From Actinoplanes regularis (GTDB lineage: Bacteria > Actinomycetota > Actinomycetes > Mycobacteriales > Micromonosporaceae), in the NCBI RefSeq assembly GCF_900188005.1, contig NZ_FZNR01000014.1:169476-233475 (forward strand): a stretch of DNA of 64,000 nt. Direction: 5' to 3'. The notes beneath the pieces were generated by a model, which did not search any database, was not told the origin of the DNA, and saw only the letters and a program-made list of their open reading frames with translations. The position numbers and the translations under genes are program-made. Below are positions 25,987 to 34,076 of the stretch, in pieces; the stretch's first letter is position 1; each line of letters opens with the position of its first letter.

Positions 25987-27096
25987 GTGAATCCCGTCCT
26001 GGTGCCCACCAACGACGTCAACAGCGAACACGGCATCCTGGTGATGTGGTTCGCCGACGACGGCGCCGAGGTGGAGAAGGATGAGCTGCTCGCCGAGGTG
26101 GAGACGAGCAAGGCGGTCCTCGAGGTGCTCGCTCCGGTCGGCGGGGTGCTGCTGCACACGGCCGCCAAGGGGACCGAGGTGCCGCTCTCGCAGCCGATCG
26201 CGCACCTCTTCGAGGATGCCGCGGCCCGCTCCTCGTTCATCGAGCAGCAGGCCGCCGCCGCGGCGGCCGCGCCCTCCCCGGACGGCCCGCGGGCGACGGT
26301 GAAGGCTGTGCAGCGCGCCGCCGAGCTGGGCGTCGACCTGTCCACGCTGAAGCTCGACCGGCTGATCACGGTCAAGGACGTCGAGGCCGCTGTCGCTCCG
26401 GCGGTCCCGGACACGCTCCCCGAGCCGCTGGTGGGCGCGCCCGGGCGGCAGCGGATCCTGATCATCGGGGCGGCGCTCGGCGCGACCCAGGTGCTCGACA
26501 TCCTGGCCGGCAGCAGGACCCAGCAGGCGGTGGCGATCGTCGACGACGACACCTCCCGGTGGGGTGCCGAGGTGCACGGGGTGCCGGTGGTCGGCGGCAG
26601 TGGCCGGCTGTCCGAGCTGTTCGCGACGGGCGTCTTCGACGCGGCGATCATCGCGATCGGGAAGTCGCCGGCCGTCCGCGCCCGCTTCCGGGAGGCGTGC
26701 TCGGCGGCCGGCGTCCCGCTGGCCAACGCGATCGACCCGACCGCGAAGATCGCCACCGATGTGGAGCTCGGGCAGGGCAACATCATCTGCGCGTTCTGCC
26801 ACGTCGCCACGGGGGTGCGGATGGGCGACAACAACTTCTTCTCGGCGTACAACTCGTTCGATCACCACAGCGTGATCGGCTCCGACAACGCGAGCGGGCC
26901 GTCCTGCTACACCTCCGGCAAGGTCACCATCGGCTCCCGCATCCGCTTCGGCACCGGCATCGTGATCGAGCCGGACGTGGTCATCGGCGACGACGCCGCG
27001 ATCGCGTCGGGAGCGGTGATCGTCAGCTCGGTCCCGGCCGAGCACGCGGTCAAGACCAAGATCGTGACAACGACGGTGGTGCCGCTGCGGCGCTGA
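25987..27096 (+). CDS. Fusion: lipoyl domain + E1/E3-binding domain + PglD/NeuD-like sugar acyltransferase
   Basis: 369 residues. Residues 1-77 are a biotinyl/lipoyl domain with the modifiable Lys in ETSKAVLEV (Lys ~42). A flexible Ala/Pro linker follows, then a peripheral subunit-binding domain (~103-136; KAVQRAAELGVDLSTL). From ~155 the expected E2 catalytic domain is replaced by a PglD_N-like Rossmann domain (ILIIGAALGATQVLD) and a left-handed beta-helix (~245-368) with a DHHSVIG segment resembling the catalytic His of NeuD/PglD. GTG 25987 follows AAGGAG. The architecture suggests acyl transfer from dihydrolipoyl-lysine to an amino sugar instead of to CoA; that is inference. No E3 gene is in the window. 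Confidence 0.85.
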   Translation: MNPVLVPTNDVNSEHGILVMWFADDGAEVEKDELLAEVETSKAVLEVLAPVGGVLLHTAAKGTEVPLSQPIAHLFEDAAARSSFIEQQAAAAAAAPSPDGPRATVKAVQRAAELGVDLSTLKLDRLITVKDVEAAVAPAVPDTLPEPLVGAPGRQRILIIGAALGATQVLDILAGSRTQQAVAIVDDDTSRWGAEVHGVPVVGGSGRLSELFATGVFDAAIIAIGKSPAVRARFREACSAAGVPLANAIDPTAKIATDVELGQGNIICAFCHVATGVRMGDNNFFSAYNSFDHHSVIGSDNASGPSCYTSGKVTIGSRIRFGTGIVIEPDVVIGDDAAIASGAVIVSSVPAEHAVKTKIVTTTVVPLRR

Positions 27097-27110
27097 GATC
27101 GGCGTTCGAC

Positions 27111-27167
27111 CGCCGGCTCCACGTTCGGATACGGCTGGAGCCGGCGCGCTCCTGTCCGCGCCGGCTC
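27111..27167. terminator. Overlapping bidirectional terminator hairpins
   Basis: Two mutually exclusive stems share a middle arm: 27111-27121 pairs with 27136-27146 (11 bp), and 27138-27148 pairs with 27157-27167 (11 bp). They sit between the convergent acyltransferase fusion gene and the DUF1330 gene, so each could terminate one strand. Confidence 0.7.
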
Positions 27168-27518
27168 TCAGGACTCCGGCTCGGCGGCCGCGCGTATCGC
27201 GGCGGCGGTCTGCCGGGCGTCGTAGCCGGGGGCGACGCCTTCGGCGAGGATGATGTCGCCGGCGATGTGGGCGGTCCGCAACGGCAGGATCTTCCGGTAC
27301 GCCGGGGACGCGTACCAGTCATGGGCCGAGTCCAGGTCCGGGAAGGCGAGCAGGACCAGCGTTCCCGGCCACTCCCCCTCCACGACCTCGACCTCCGGGC
27401 CGTGTACGAGGAAGCGGCCGCCGTACGGGTCCATGGTCTCCTGGATCAGTTCGATGTAGGTGATCACGTCGTCGTGGCTGGACGTGGTACGCAGGTGGGC
27501 GACGGCGTATGCGGTCAT
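27168..27518 (-). CDS. DUF1330 family ferredoxin-like-fold protein
   Basis: 116 residues. VITYIELIQETMDPYGGRFLVHG (~19-41) and the segment LLAFPDLDSAHDWYASPAYRKILPLR (~57-82) are typical of DUF1330 proteins, small dimeric alpha/beta-barrel folds. The ATG at 27518 has GGGAGGACC 5-13 nt upstream; an in-frame extension to 27578 looks non-coding. Function unknown, with no functional link to neighbours. Confidence 0.85.
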   Translation of the reverse strand: MTAYAVAHLRTTSSHDDVITYIELIQETMDPYGGRFLVHGPEVEVVEGEWPGTLVLLAFPDLDSAHDWYASPAYRKILPLRTAHIAGDIILAEGVAPGYDARQTAAAIRAAAEPES

Positions 27519-27822
27519 CTCGGTCCTCCCGGTGCGATCGTGCTCCCGATCGTGCCGCCCACGCACCGCGGCGGGCAATTACCCGCGAGGTAAAGGTGCG
27601 TCGTTCCGCTGTCCCCTACCGCACGCCCCAGCGGTTCTCGTGACGGCGGCTGCTCCCCGGTCGCCGCGGACGAGGATGACGTGTCCGGCGACCTACCCGA
27701 CGGCCGGACATGGCAGCCGTCCCCGCGTCGCCCAGCCATCGACCGTGCGCGCGTCAACTCACTGATCGAAATCGGCCGCGTCGGCCCCTGCGCATGTGGC
27801 GGCCGTCGATACCATGGCCGCC

Positions 27823-28668
27823 ATGGAGGGCAGGGTTCGGCATCATCGCCGCGGACCGGGCCTGATGACGTCGATCGTCATCTGCGTCGTGTTCGTCGCG
27901 ATGTGCCTGCTGTATGCCACGATGCGGGCGGTTCTCCAAGTCGGAATGGCTGATCTTGCGAGCCGTTACGAGTGGATGCGGGGATGGCGACCGCCGACGG
28001 TCCTCGCTGGGCTGTTTCTGATGATTGCTGTCCCACGGAACTTCCTGCAGAAACGCCGGCTTGCACGCGTTCGCAGGGATTTCGAACGATGGGAGGCCGC
28101 CTCCGGCTGGATCCGTGGCCGCGTAGACCGCGTCTGGCCGTGGACCAATCGCATCCTGGCGCCCGACATGGTGACCGTGACGTCCGCGTTCGACCGCGAA
28201 CTCGCCGGCCTCCCGGTCACCATCGGTGAGCTTTCCTGGATCGACGACGGACTCAGTGACGCCACGGACCGCTGGAAGGGCCGCGGCATCTTCGCCGTCG
28301 TGCGACTTCCCGGGTCACCGCCGGACTTCGCCGTCCGAAGTTACCGAACGGTCTATCGGCAGCGTGCCGGCGAGGACGAGTTCCGGCGACGGTTCCGAAC
28401 GATTTTCAACGACACGGTGGACGCCCGGCGCCTCGACCACGACTTACCAAGAGAGGCCCATGTGAACGGCGAAATACCGCCGTGGACCCTTCTGGACGGC
28501 GAGTTGTTCACCATCGTATCGATCGAGAAAGTGGTAACGCCGGAGGCGATGGAGTCAGCCGCCTCCGCCACCCTACGGGTCGTCGAACTCACCGGCCTGC
28601 GATCGAATTGGGCGCCGATTCCGCCACCTGTGCAGAAGTCCGGGTCCGTCGACTCGGAAACGAACTGA
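27823..28668 (+). CDS. Two-helix membrane protein of unknown function
   Basis: About 281 residues from ATG 27823 (ATGs at 27796, 27814 and 27865 are alternatives). Two transmembrane helices at ~17-35 (SIVICVVFVAMCLLYATM) and ~58-72 precede a cytoplasmic domain of ~200 residues rich in Arg/Asp/Trp, with several aromatic patches but no known motif. Base composition is less GC-biased at the third position than in the neighbouring polysaccharide genes. It is the first of four plus-strand hypothetical genes. Confidence 0.6.
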   Translation: MEGRVRHHRRGPGLMTSIVICVVFVAMCLLYATMRAVLQVGMADLASRYEWMRGWRPPTVLAGLFLMIAVPRNFLQKRRLARVRRDFERWEAASGWIRGRVDRVWPWTNRILAPDMVTVTSAFDRELAGLPVTIGELSWIDDGLSDATDRWKGRGIFAVVRLPGSPPDFAVRSYRTVYRQRAGEDEFRRRFRTIFNDTVDARRLDHDLPREAHVNGEIPPWTLLDGELFTIVSIEKVVTPEAMESAASATLRVVELTGLRSNWAPIPPPVQKSGSVDSETN

Positions 28669-28786
28669 CGCACCCGAAGGCGGCATGGAAGCACGACGAC
28701 CCTCGCTGCACGTCGAGCGCGGAGCGGTGGAGTCACGCCCTCGATGGGAGCGCGCGACTGAAAGGCAGAATGTCGGGGTGGATGCC

Positions 28787-29584
28787 ATGTCTCTGCATTG
28801 CGCGACGCGCCGGTACCTGATCGATCGGTACGACGTGCTCACCCGGCGGTATACCGAGCGGGTTCACGGCGACACCAATCCGGAGGCGAAACGCATCTAT
28901 CCGCGCTACAACCTCGTGGCGGACATCCTGGACCAGGTTGAGCGGCTTGATCCGGACAACCTTCCGGGTATGGAGTCGCTCACCGGAGTATTGCTGCGGG
29001 CCGCAGAGGTGGAACAACCCTCGGATTCGTCGGCGGCCGACGACATCGAGGGCCGAGCCGTCCAGGACGAACGGGAACGGTACCGATCGATCGTGCGGGC
29101 CTTGCCCTCATGTCCGGACTCCCGGACTTCTCCGCTCGGCTACCGTCGTGTGCTCACCACTGAGGAGTCCTCGGCTTGGCGCCTCCCGTTGCGACGCCGG
29201 TGGGGCGTCGAGGATGGCATCTGGCATCCGATGCTGGCCGGCCCGGTACCAACGGGTGTTCTGGTACTGACGGATGCCGCGGTGATGCACACCGAGGGTG
29301 CCGAGGTGGTCCGCCGAGCATTGCGTGGGATGGGGCGGCAGCGGGTGGTCGAGCTGCGTGAGTACGGTGCCGACTACCTGCTGGACGTCGAAATGTTCAG
29401 CCCGCGATACACCGGTGCTGAAGGGCTCTGGACCGATGCCCACGAGGACTGGCTCGCATACGCCTCGCACGAGGGCACCGTGGCGTTCGGCGGTGCCCTC
29501 GCCGACGCGATCGAAGCGCACTGGCCCGATCTGGATAGATGGCGTTGGCACGGCTGGGGCCATCTCGGCACAGTCGCGCACTGA
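28787..29584 (+). CDS. Hypothetical soluble protein
   Basis: About 265 residues from ATG 28787 (GTG 28778 and ATG 28685 are also open). The N-terminal half is helical and charged (RYLIDRYDVLTRRYTERVH). The second half has PTGVLVLTDAAVMHTEGAEVVRRAL and WRWHGWGHLGTVAH at the end. No signal peptide or transmembrane helix. No family recognised. Third-position GC is again lower than in the surrounding loci. Confidence 0.55.
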   Translation: MSLHCATRRYLIDRYDVLTRRYTERVHGDTNPEAKRIYPRYNLVADILDQVERLDPDNLPGMESLTGVLLRAAEVEQPSDSSAADDIEGRAVQDERERYRSIVRALPSCPDSRTSPLGYRRVLTTEESSAWRLPLRRRWGVEDGIWHPMLAGPVPTGVLVLTDAAVMHTEGAEVVRRALRGMGRQRVVELREYGADYLLDVEMFSPRYTGAEGLWTDAHEDWLAYASHEGTVAFGGALADAIEAHWPDLDRWRWHGWGHLGTVAH

Positions 29585-29626
29585 TCCTCGCAAGCAGCGC
29601 GACGGCGAGTGACCTTAAGGTAGGTC

Positions 29627-30751
29627 GTGGCTTTGAGCGGGCGGCCCCGAACGGCCGAGCAGTGGCGAGACTACCTCGCAGGGTACAGCGCGGATTTCCT
29701 CCGGGTCGCCGACGCCGATCGGCTCAGCGAGCTGGGGGACGAACGGCGGGCCTCCGGGTGGCTCGGGTTCGCCGGCGCGGAACAGGACGCGCTCGCCGCC
29801 GTCGAGGAGCGCCTCGGGGTCGCGCTTCCCCCGGGGTACCGGGCCTTCCTGGAAGCCTCGGACGGGTGGCTCGAGATGGGGCCGTTCGTGTGGACGATGC
29901 GGACCACGGCCGACGTCGGATGGCTGCGGGACATCGAGCCCGAGATGTGCGAAATGGGGTACGAGGACGACGAGTTGATGGCCCGGGCGCTACTGGTGTC
30001 CGCCGACGCGGACGCATGCCACTGGCTGCTCGATCCCGCGGATGTCAGCGACGACGGCGAGTGGGCGGCGTACGTCTGGGCGTCGTGGTATCCGGGTCTC
30101 GGCGACCGCTTCGATTCGTTCGCCGATCTGGTCGCCGCCGAACGGGAATCGTTCGAGGATCTCAATGCCCGCGACGGGCGGGCGGTCGAGCCGGCCGGGG
30201 CGGCTGAGCTGGTCGCCGAGGGACGGCGGATGGCCCTGCGAGGCGATGCTGAGGGGGCCGCTGAGCGGTTCGAGTCGGCAGCCCGTAAGGGCTCGGGAGC
30301 GGGGCAGTACCTTGCCGTCGTCGTGGCGGCGTTCCTGCAGCCTGACGTGCAGCACAGGATCCGAAACGATGTCCTCGGGCATCCGCACGTGATCGAAGCG
30401 GTCGGTGCCGGGCGAGTGCGCGCCGAACTCGTGCCGCTGTTCTTGCAGCGCGAGTCCGGCGCGTGGGCCCGGCAATTGGTGAAGGAGACGCTCGGTGAGA
30501 TCGGCGATGCGCCGGCGCCGCCAGAGCCGCCCGAGTTCACCGCAGCACTGGAACAGGCCCGCGAGCTCGCCCGCCAGGGCGACACCGAGGCAGCCTGGTC
30601 GGTCTTGGCCGCAGCGGTGCCACGGTGGCACAGCGACGACCCACTGTGCATCGCGCCGTTGACGCTGCTCACCGATCCGGTGTTGAGCCCGCTGATCACC
30701 CCGCAGCGGGCCACCTTGATCGCCGCCACTCCGAGAGTCGACAATCACTGA
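29627..30751 (+). CDS. SUKH (SMI1/KNR4)-like protein with helical C-terminal region
   Basis: 374 residues. The N-terminal ~170 residues carry the SMI1/KNR4 pattern: EERLGVALPPGYRAFLEASDG (~60-80), a WLRDIEP segment and a WYPGLGDRFDSFADLVAAE ending. SUKH proteins often act as immunity proteins against nucleases and deaminases, but many are of unknown role. Residues ~200-370 are helical, TPR/HEAT-like (AAERFESAARKGSG, ALEQARELARQGDTEAAW). GTG 29627 is the start. No toxin gene is visible beside it. Confidence 0.7.
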   Translation: MALSGRPRTAEQWRDYLAGYSADFLRVADADRLSELGDERRASGWLGFAGAEQDALAAVEERLGVALPPGYRAFLEASDGWLEMGPFVWTMRTTADVGWLRDIEPEMCEMGYEDDELMARALLVSADADACHWLLDPADVSDDGEWAAYVWASWYPGLGDRFDSFADLVAAERESFEDLNARDGRAVEPAGAAELVAEGRRMALRGDAEGAAERFESAARKGSGAGQYLAVVVAAFLQPDVQHRIRNDVLGHPHVIEAVGAGRVRAELVPLFLQRESGAWARQLVKETLGEIGDAPAPPEPPEFTAALEQARELARQGDTEAAWSVLAAAVPRWHSDDPLCIAPLTLLTDPVLSPLITPQRATLIAATPRVDNH

Positions 30752-31015
30752 CCAGTCCGGCACGGCGCCCAGCTCTTCGTCGATGGCTCCGCCGTGCACA
30801 GAGCGCAACGCAATCCACTGCTCAGCAGCCCTTTCCAACATCTCGCGATCTGCATGACCGAGGCCGTGGCCCTCTACGAAGAGCGGCAGATTCGGCCAAG
30901 GTGACCCATGGTGGTGCAATGACATACACGCATTGCGGCAGATCAGTACATCTGGATAGGTCGCTGGGATTCGATAGCTGCGGCTTCGGCGTTCAGCCTC
31001 GATCCGCCGAAACAT
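30752..31015 (-). pseudogene. Possible fragment of an unknown gene on the minus strand
   Basis: A minus-strand frame with ATG at ~30925 reads PWPNLPLFVEGHGLGHADRE and LERAAEQWIALRSVHGG, which looks protein-like, then runs antisense into the SUKH gene. The 284-bp interval otherwise holds no gene. It may be the 5' end of a gene overwritten by the SUKH insertion, or chance. Nothing identifies the family. Confidence 0.25.
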
Positions 31016-31035
31016 GCTGCTGCTAGCGTCGCGCC

Positions 31036-31338
31036 ATGGTCGATCAGGGTCACCGGCTCGCCGCTCGGGTGATGCTCGGCGGCGTGCTGCTGTTCGCCGC
31101 CTACCATCTCGTTCGTGACGTTGCGACGACCTTTTTCGGCATTCACATCGGCGTCATTGATGTGGCGCACAGACCACACGCTTGGTGCCGCCCGATCTGT
31201 GACTACGTCACCATGCCACTGGAGCTGTTCAACATCATAACCGTCGCGTTCCTGCTCTGCCGGGACCGACTGGGAACGCTGGCATGGATCAACATGGCGA
31301 CGGTTCCACTCTGGTTACTCTTCTGGCTGCTGCCGTAG
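31036..31338 (+). CDS. Small membrane protein of unknown function
   Basis: 100 residues with hydrophobic segments at ~11-28 (VMLGGVLLFAAYHLV), ~62-74 (LELFNIITVAFLL) and ~80-98 (LAWINMATVPLWLLFWLLP), joined by a short hydrophilic loop with two Cys (~51 and ~55). No family recognised. It faces the lipase gene across a strong terminator hairpin. Confidence 0.5.
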   Translation: MVDQGHRLAARVMLGGVLLFAAYHLVRDVATTFFGIHIGVIDVAHRPHAWCRPICDYVTMPLELFNIITVAFLLCRDRLGTLAWINMATVPLWLLFWLLP

Positions 31339-31394
31339 GTCGGGTCCGGCCGAAAGGTAGCGCCTGCCCTGACCGTCGGGATGACCGGCAAGAG

Positions 31395-31455
31395 CGGCTC
31401 GGGCTGGTCCCGGCGGTGGCATCGGTGCCACCACCACCAGGACCAGCCCGAGCCG
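31395..31455. terminator. Two-tier hairpin terminator between convergent genes
   Basis: A 16-bp perfect outer stem (31395-31410 with 31440-31455) encloses a second stem (31415-31421 with 31426-31432) capped by a TCGG tetraloop. It lies between the small membrane gene and the lipase stop and can serve both strands. Confidence 0.85.
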
Positions 31456-31469
31456 TCTCGGCGAACCGG

Positions 31470-32789
31470 CTACGGAAGCAGGGGCAGGATCAAGCAGTTC
31501 GAGTGTGCCGCATTGCCGGCGAGCCGGTCACCGAGCCACTCGATGGCAGCGCCCTGATCGGCCAGCAACGGTCCGGCGTGGTTCAGCAACGGGCTGATCG
31601 TCGGCAGCAGCATGACCGGGGCATAGACCACCTTGCCACCGAGGTCGCACCAGTCGGCGGCCATCGTGCGTGCCTGGCCGTGCGGCACCAGGTTGTCGCT
31701 GACGCCGGTGGCGACGCGGACCACGCCGGCCGGCTTGCGAGTGCCGATGAGCTGGTCGCCGATGAACGATTTCAGGCGGGGTTCGACCTTGACGATATCG
31801 ATCACGGACTTGCCGCTCGTGGTCCACTCCGTGCTGCGCTTCCCGGCGAAGGCGAGGAGTGCGTCGCCGGCGCACATCGTGGACAGCCGCCTCAGTGCGG
31901 TGCGGCCGCTGTCGGTGAGGTACTTGTCGACCACCGGCTGAAGGCTCGGGTCCGACTGCATGAACCCGTTGACCGACCAGCCCAGCGCACCGGTGAGCTC
32001 ACTGCCGTCGATGGCCGCCGTGACGTCGGCCAGGTTGGCCGGTGGCGCGCCCGCGTAGGTGGCCGTGACCCGCACGTCGGGGGCGTACGACGACTGCAAC
32101 TCCGCCGCTGAGGCGACCGCGCCACCACCCTGGCTGTAGCCGTAGAGGCCGATGAGCGAATTCGTGGTGATCGAGGTGTTCGGCAGCGCGCGCGCCGCCC
32201 GGGCGGCGTCCAGCACGGCGTGGCCCTCGTCCACCCGGTTGACATATGTGTGCAGCCGGTCCGTCGAGCCTAGCCCCACGTAGTCGGTCTGCACGACGGC
32301 GATGCCCTTGAGCAGCATCCGGTACATCGCGAGAACCTCGTACCCGATGGAGACTGTCAGCTGGTCCTCTTCGGTCCCCACGATCAGGCCGCGCTGCAGG
32401 GCCAGGGAGGTGGAGCACTGGTCGCCCTGGCCCATGGTGCCGGGCGCGAGGACGACCAGCGGCCGCGCCCCCGGGCCGGACCAGGGCACGGCCGGCTCGA
32501 CATACGCGCCGGTCACGGCGACCGGCTGGCCGGCCGAGTCGGTGGATTTGTACATGATCCGGGTCGCGGTGCCGGGCAGGCGCCCGGTGATGCCGGGCAG
32601 GGACAGCGCGAGCGGGAGCGGCTCGGTGCGGATCAGCGTGCCGTCGGCCGCCGGCAGCGTCGCGGGCGGCGTGTAGAAGCTGGGGATCGTGACGGTGGCC
32701 TCCGCCGCCGCGGGGGAGGCGACGGCGACGCCGGTGCTCACGAGAACGGCGGTGAGCAGCGCGGCGGGAACGCGGGTACGCAGGAACAT
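31470..32789 (-). CDS. Secreted lipase/esterase of the secretory (LIP-like) alpha/beta-hydrolase family
   Basis: 439 residues. A Sec signal peptide (~1-28, AALLTAVLVSTGVAVASPAAA) is followed by an alpha/beta hydrolase with VVLAPGTMGQGDQC (~112-125) and the nucleophile elbow GYSQGG (~216-221, Ser). NLVPHGQARTMA near 375-386 provides a candidate region for later catalytic residues. This matches secretory lipases related to fungal LIP and actinobacterial triacylglycerol lipases. It is the most downstream gene on this strand, with 184 bp before it, so it probably has its own promoter. Confidence 0.85.
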   Translation of the reverse strand: MFLRTRVPAALLTAVLVSTGVAVASPAAAEATVTIPSFYTPPATLPAADGTLIRTEPLPLALSLPGITGRLPGTATRIMYKSTDSAGQPVAVTGAYVEPAVPWSGPGARPLVVLAPGTMGQGDQCSTSLALQRGLIVGTEEDQLTVSIGYEVLAMYRMLLKGIAVVQTDYVGLGSTDRLHTYVNRVDEGHAVLDAARAARALPNTSITTNSLIGLYGYSQGGGAVASAAELQSSYAPDVRVTATYAGAPPANLADVTAAIDGSELTGALGWSVNGFMQSDPSLQPVVDKYLTDSGRTALRRLSTMCAGDALLAFAGKRSTEWTTSGKSVIDIVKVEPRLKSFIGDQLIGTRKPAGVVRVATGVSDNLVPHGQARTMAADWCDLGGKVVYAPVMLLPTISPLLNHAGPLLADQGAAIEWLGDRLAGNAAHSNCLILPLLP

Positions 32790-32973
32790 CCGGTCTCCTC
32801 GGCTGAGCCCACGCAGCCACCCGGTCGGTGGGCCGGGCAGCCGTGGTTACCGGAAGGTAACCAGCGGAACCGAGACATTCCAGATGGCCGATTTATCACT
32901 CCCGTTGTGCGCCGGAAACATCGACGACTCAATCTCTCCCCGGCGAAGCCGGAGAGCAGCGACAACGCGCTGG

Positions 32974-34008
32974 TCAGATGCCGCGGCGGCGCCAGGACTG
33001 CCACCAGAGCCACTCACGGCCCTTGGACGCGACGGCCGACAAGACCAGAGGCTGCAGGTACGGCATGGTCTTGGCACCGATCCGCCTACGCATCGCCAGG
33101 GCCCGATACTCGGGAAGCTTCCTGTACTCCGGCCAGACCTCGGCGGCGAATCCGACCAGTTCGTCCTCCGGCACCACCGCCGTGCGGCCCCGGTCGTACG
33201 CGCGAAACGCCCGTCGCAGCGCGAACCGGGCCAGCCGCTGATGGACCATCGCGTCCAGCCGATCCCTCTCCGGCAGCAGATCGCCGCACTTGGCCAGCAC
33301 CGACTCGTACGCGATCTTGCGCTCCCGCAGGTCGTCGACCGCCCCCGCGTCGACGTGCATGTTCTGCCCGTGCAGCCGGTAGTACGCCTGGTCCGCCTTC
33401 ACGTAGCCGACGTCGGCGTGCGACGCCAGCCGCATCCACATCTCGATGTCGGCGGCGTGCGGCAGCTGCGGATCGTACCCACCGACCTTGCGCTGCAGGT
33501 CGGTCCGGACCACCACCTCGGGCGAGGTGATGCACCCGGTGCCCTCCCGGAAGCGCCGCTCCAGCCACCAGTGCCCCGGGTAGACCGTGGTTGCACCGGT
33601 GCCGGTGTTCGCGGCCGGCGGCGGCCCCGGATGCTGGAAGTGGACCGGGTGGCCGTAGGCGAACCCGACGTTCGGGTTCGCGTCGAGCAACGCCACCGCC
33701 CGGGTGAGCGCCCCGGGGGTGAGCATGTCGTCGGCCGACAACAGCGCGACGTAGTGGCCGTCCGCCCACTCCAGCAGGCCCTCGTTGTACGTCGCGATGT
33801 GCCGCTTGTTCTCCTTGTGCACCCGGACCTCGACGCGCGGGTCGCTGGCGGCGATCGCCTGCGCCTTGGCGGCCGAATCGTCCGGCGAGGCGTCATCGAT
33901 GATCAGCACCCGGACGTCGACGCCCGGGTTGTCGAGCACGCTGTCGACACACGCCCGCAGGTAATCGCCGTACTTGTAGCACGGGATCACGACGCTGACC
34001 GAACTCAC
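32974..34008 (-). CDS. Glycosyltransferase family 2
   Basis: 344 residues. GT-A features: SVVIPCYKYGDYLRACVDSVL (~4-24), LIIDDASPDDS (~34-44) and LLSADDMLTPGAL (~88-100; the DD binds the nucleotide-sugar metal). A CITSPEVVVRTD segment and a helical C-terminus follow. The GTG at 34008 is preceded by GGGGGAG. It ends the minus-strand block begun by Wzz, and would transfer one sugar of the repeat unit; donor and acceptor are unknown. Confidence 0.87.
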   Translation of the reverse strand: MSSVSVVIPCYKYGDYLRACVDSVLDNPGVDVRVLIIDDASPDDSAAKAQAIAASDPRVEVRVHKENKRHIATYNEGLLEWADGHYVALLSADDMLTPGALTRAVALLDANPNVGFAYGHPVHFQHPGPPPAANTGTGATTVYPGHWWLERRFREGTGCITSPEVVVRTDLQRKVGGYDPQLPHAADIEMWMRLASHADVGYVKADQAYYRLHGQNMHVDAGAVDDLRERKIAYESVLAKCGDLLPERDRLDAMVHQRLARFALRRAFRAYDRGRTAVVPEDELVGFAAEVWPEYRKLPEYRALAMRRRIGAKTMPYLQPLVLSAVASKGREWLWWQSWRRRGI

Positions 34009-34076
34009 CTTCTGCTCCCCCAGTGAAGTCCAAGTTGAGAGGGCCCGGCGCCACCCCGGCGCCGGGCCCCGATGAT

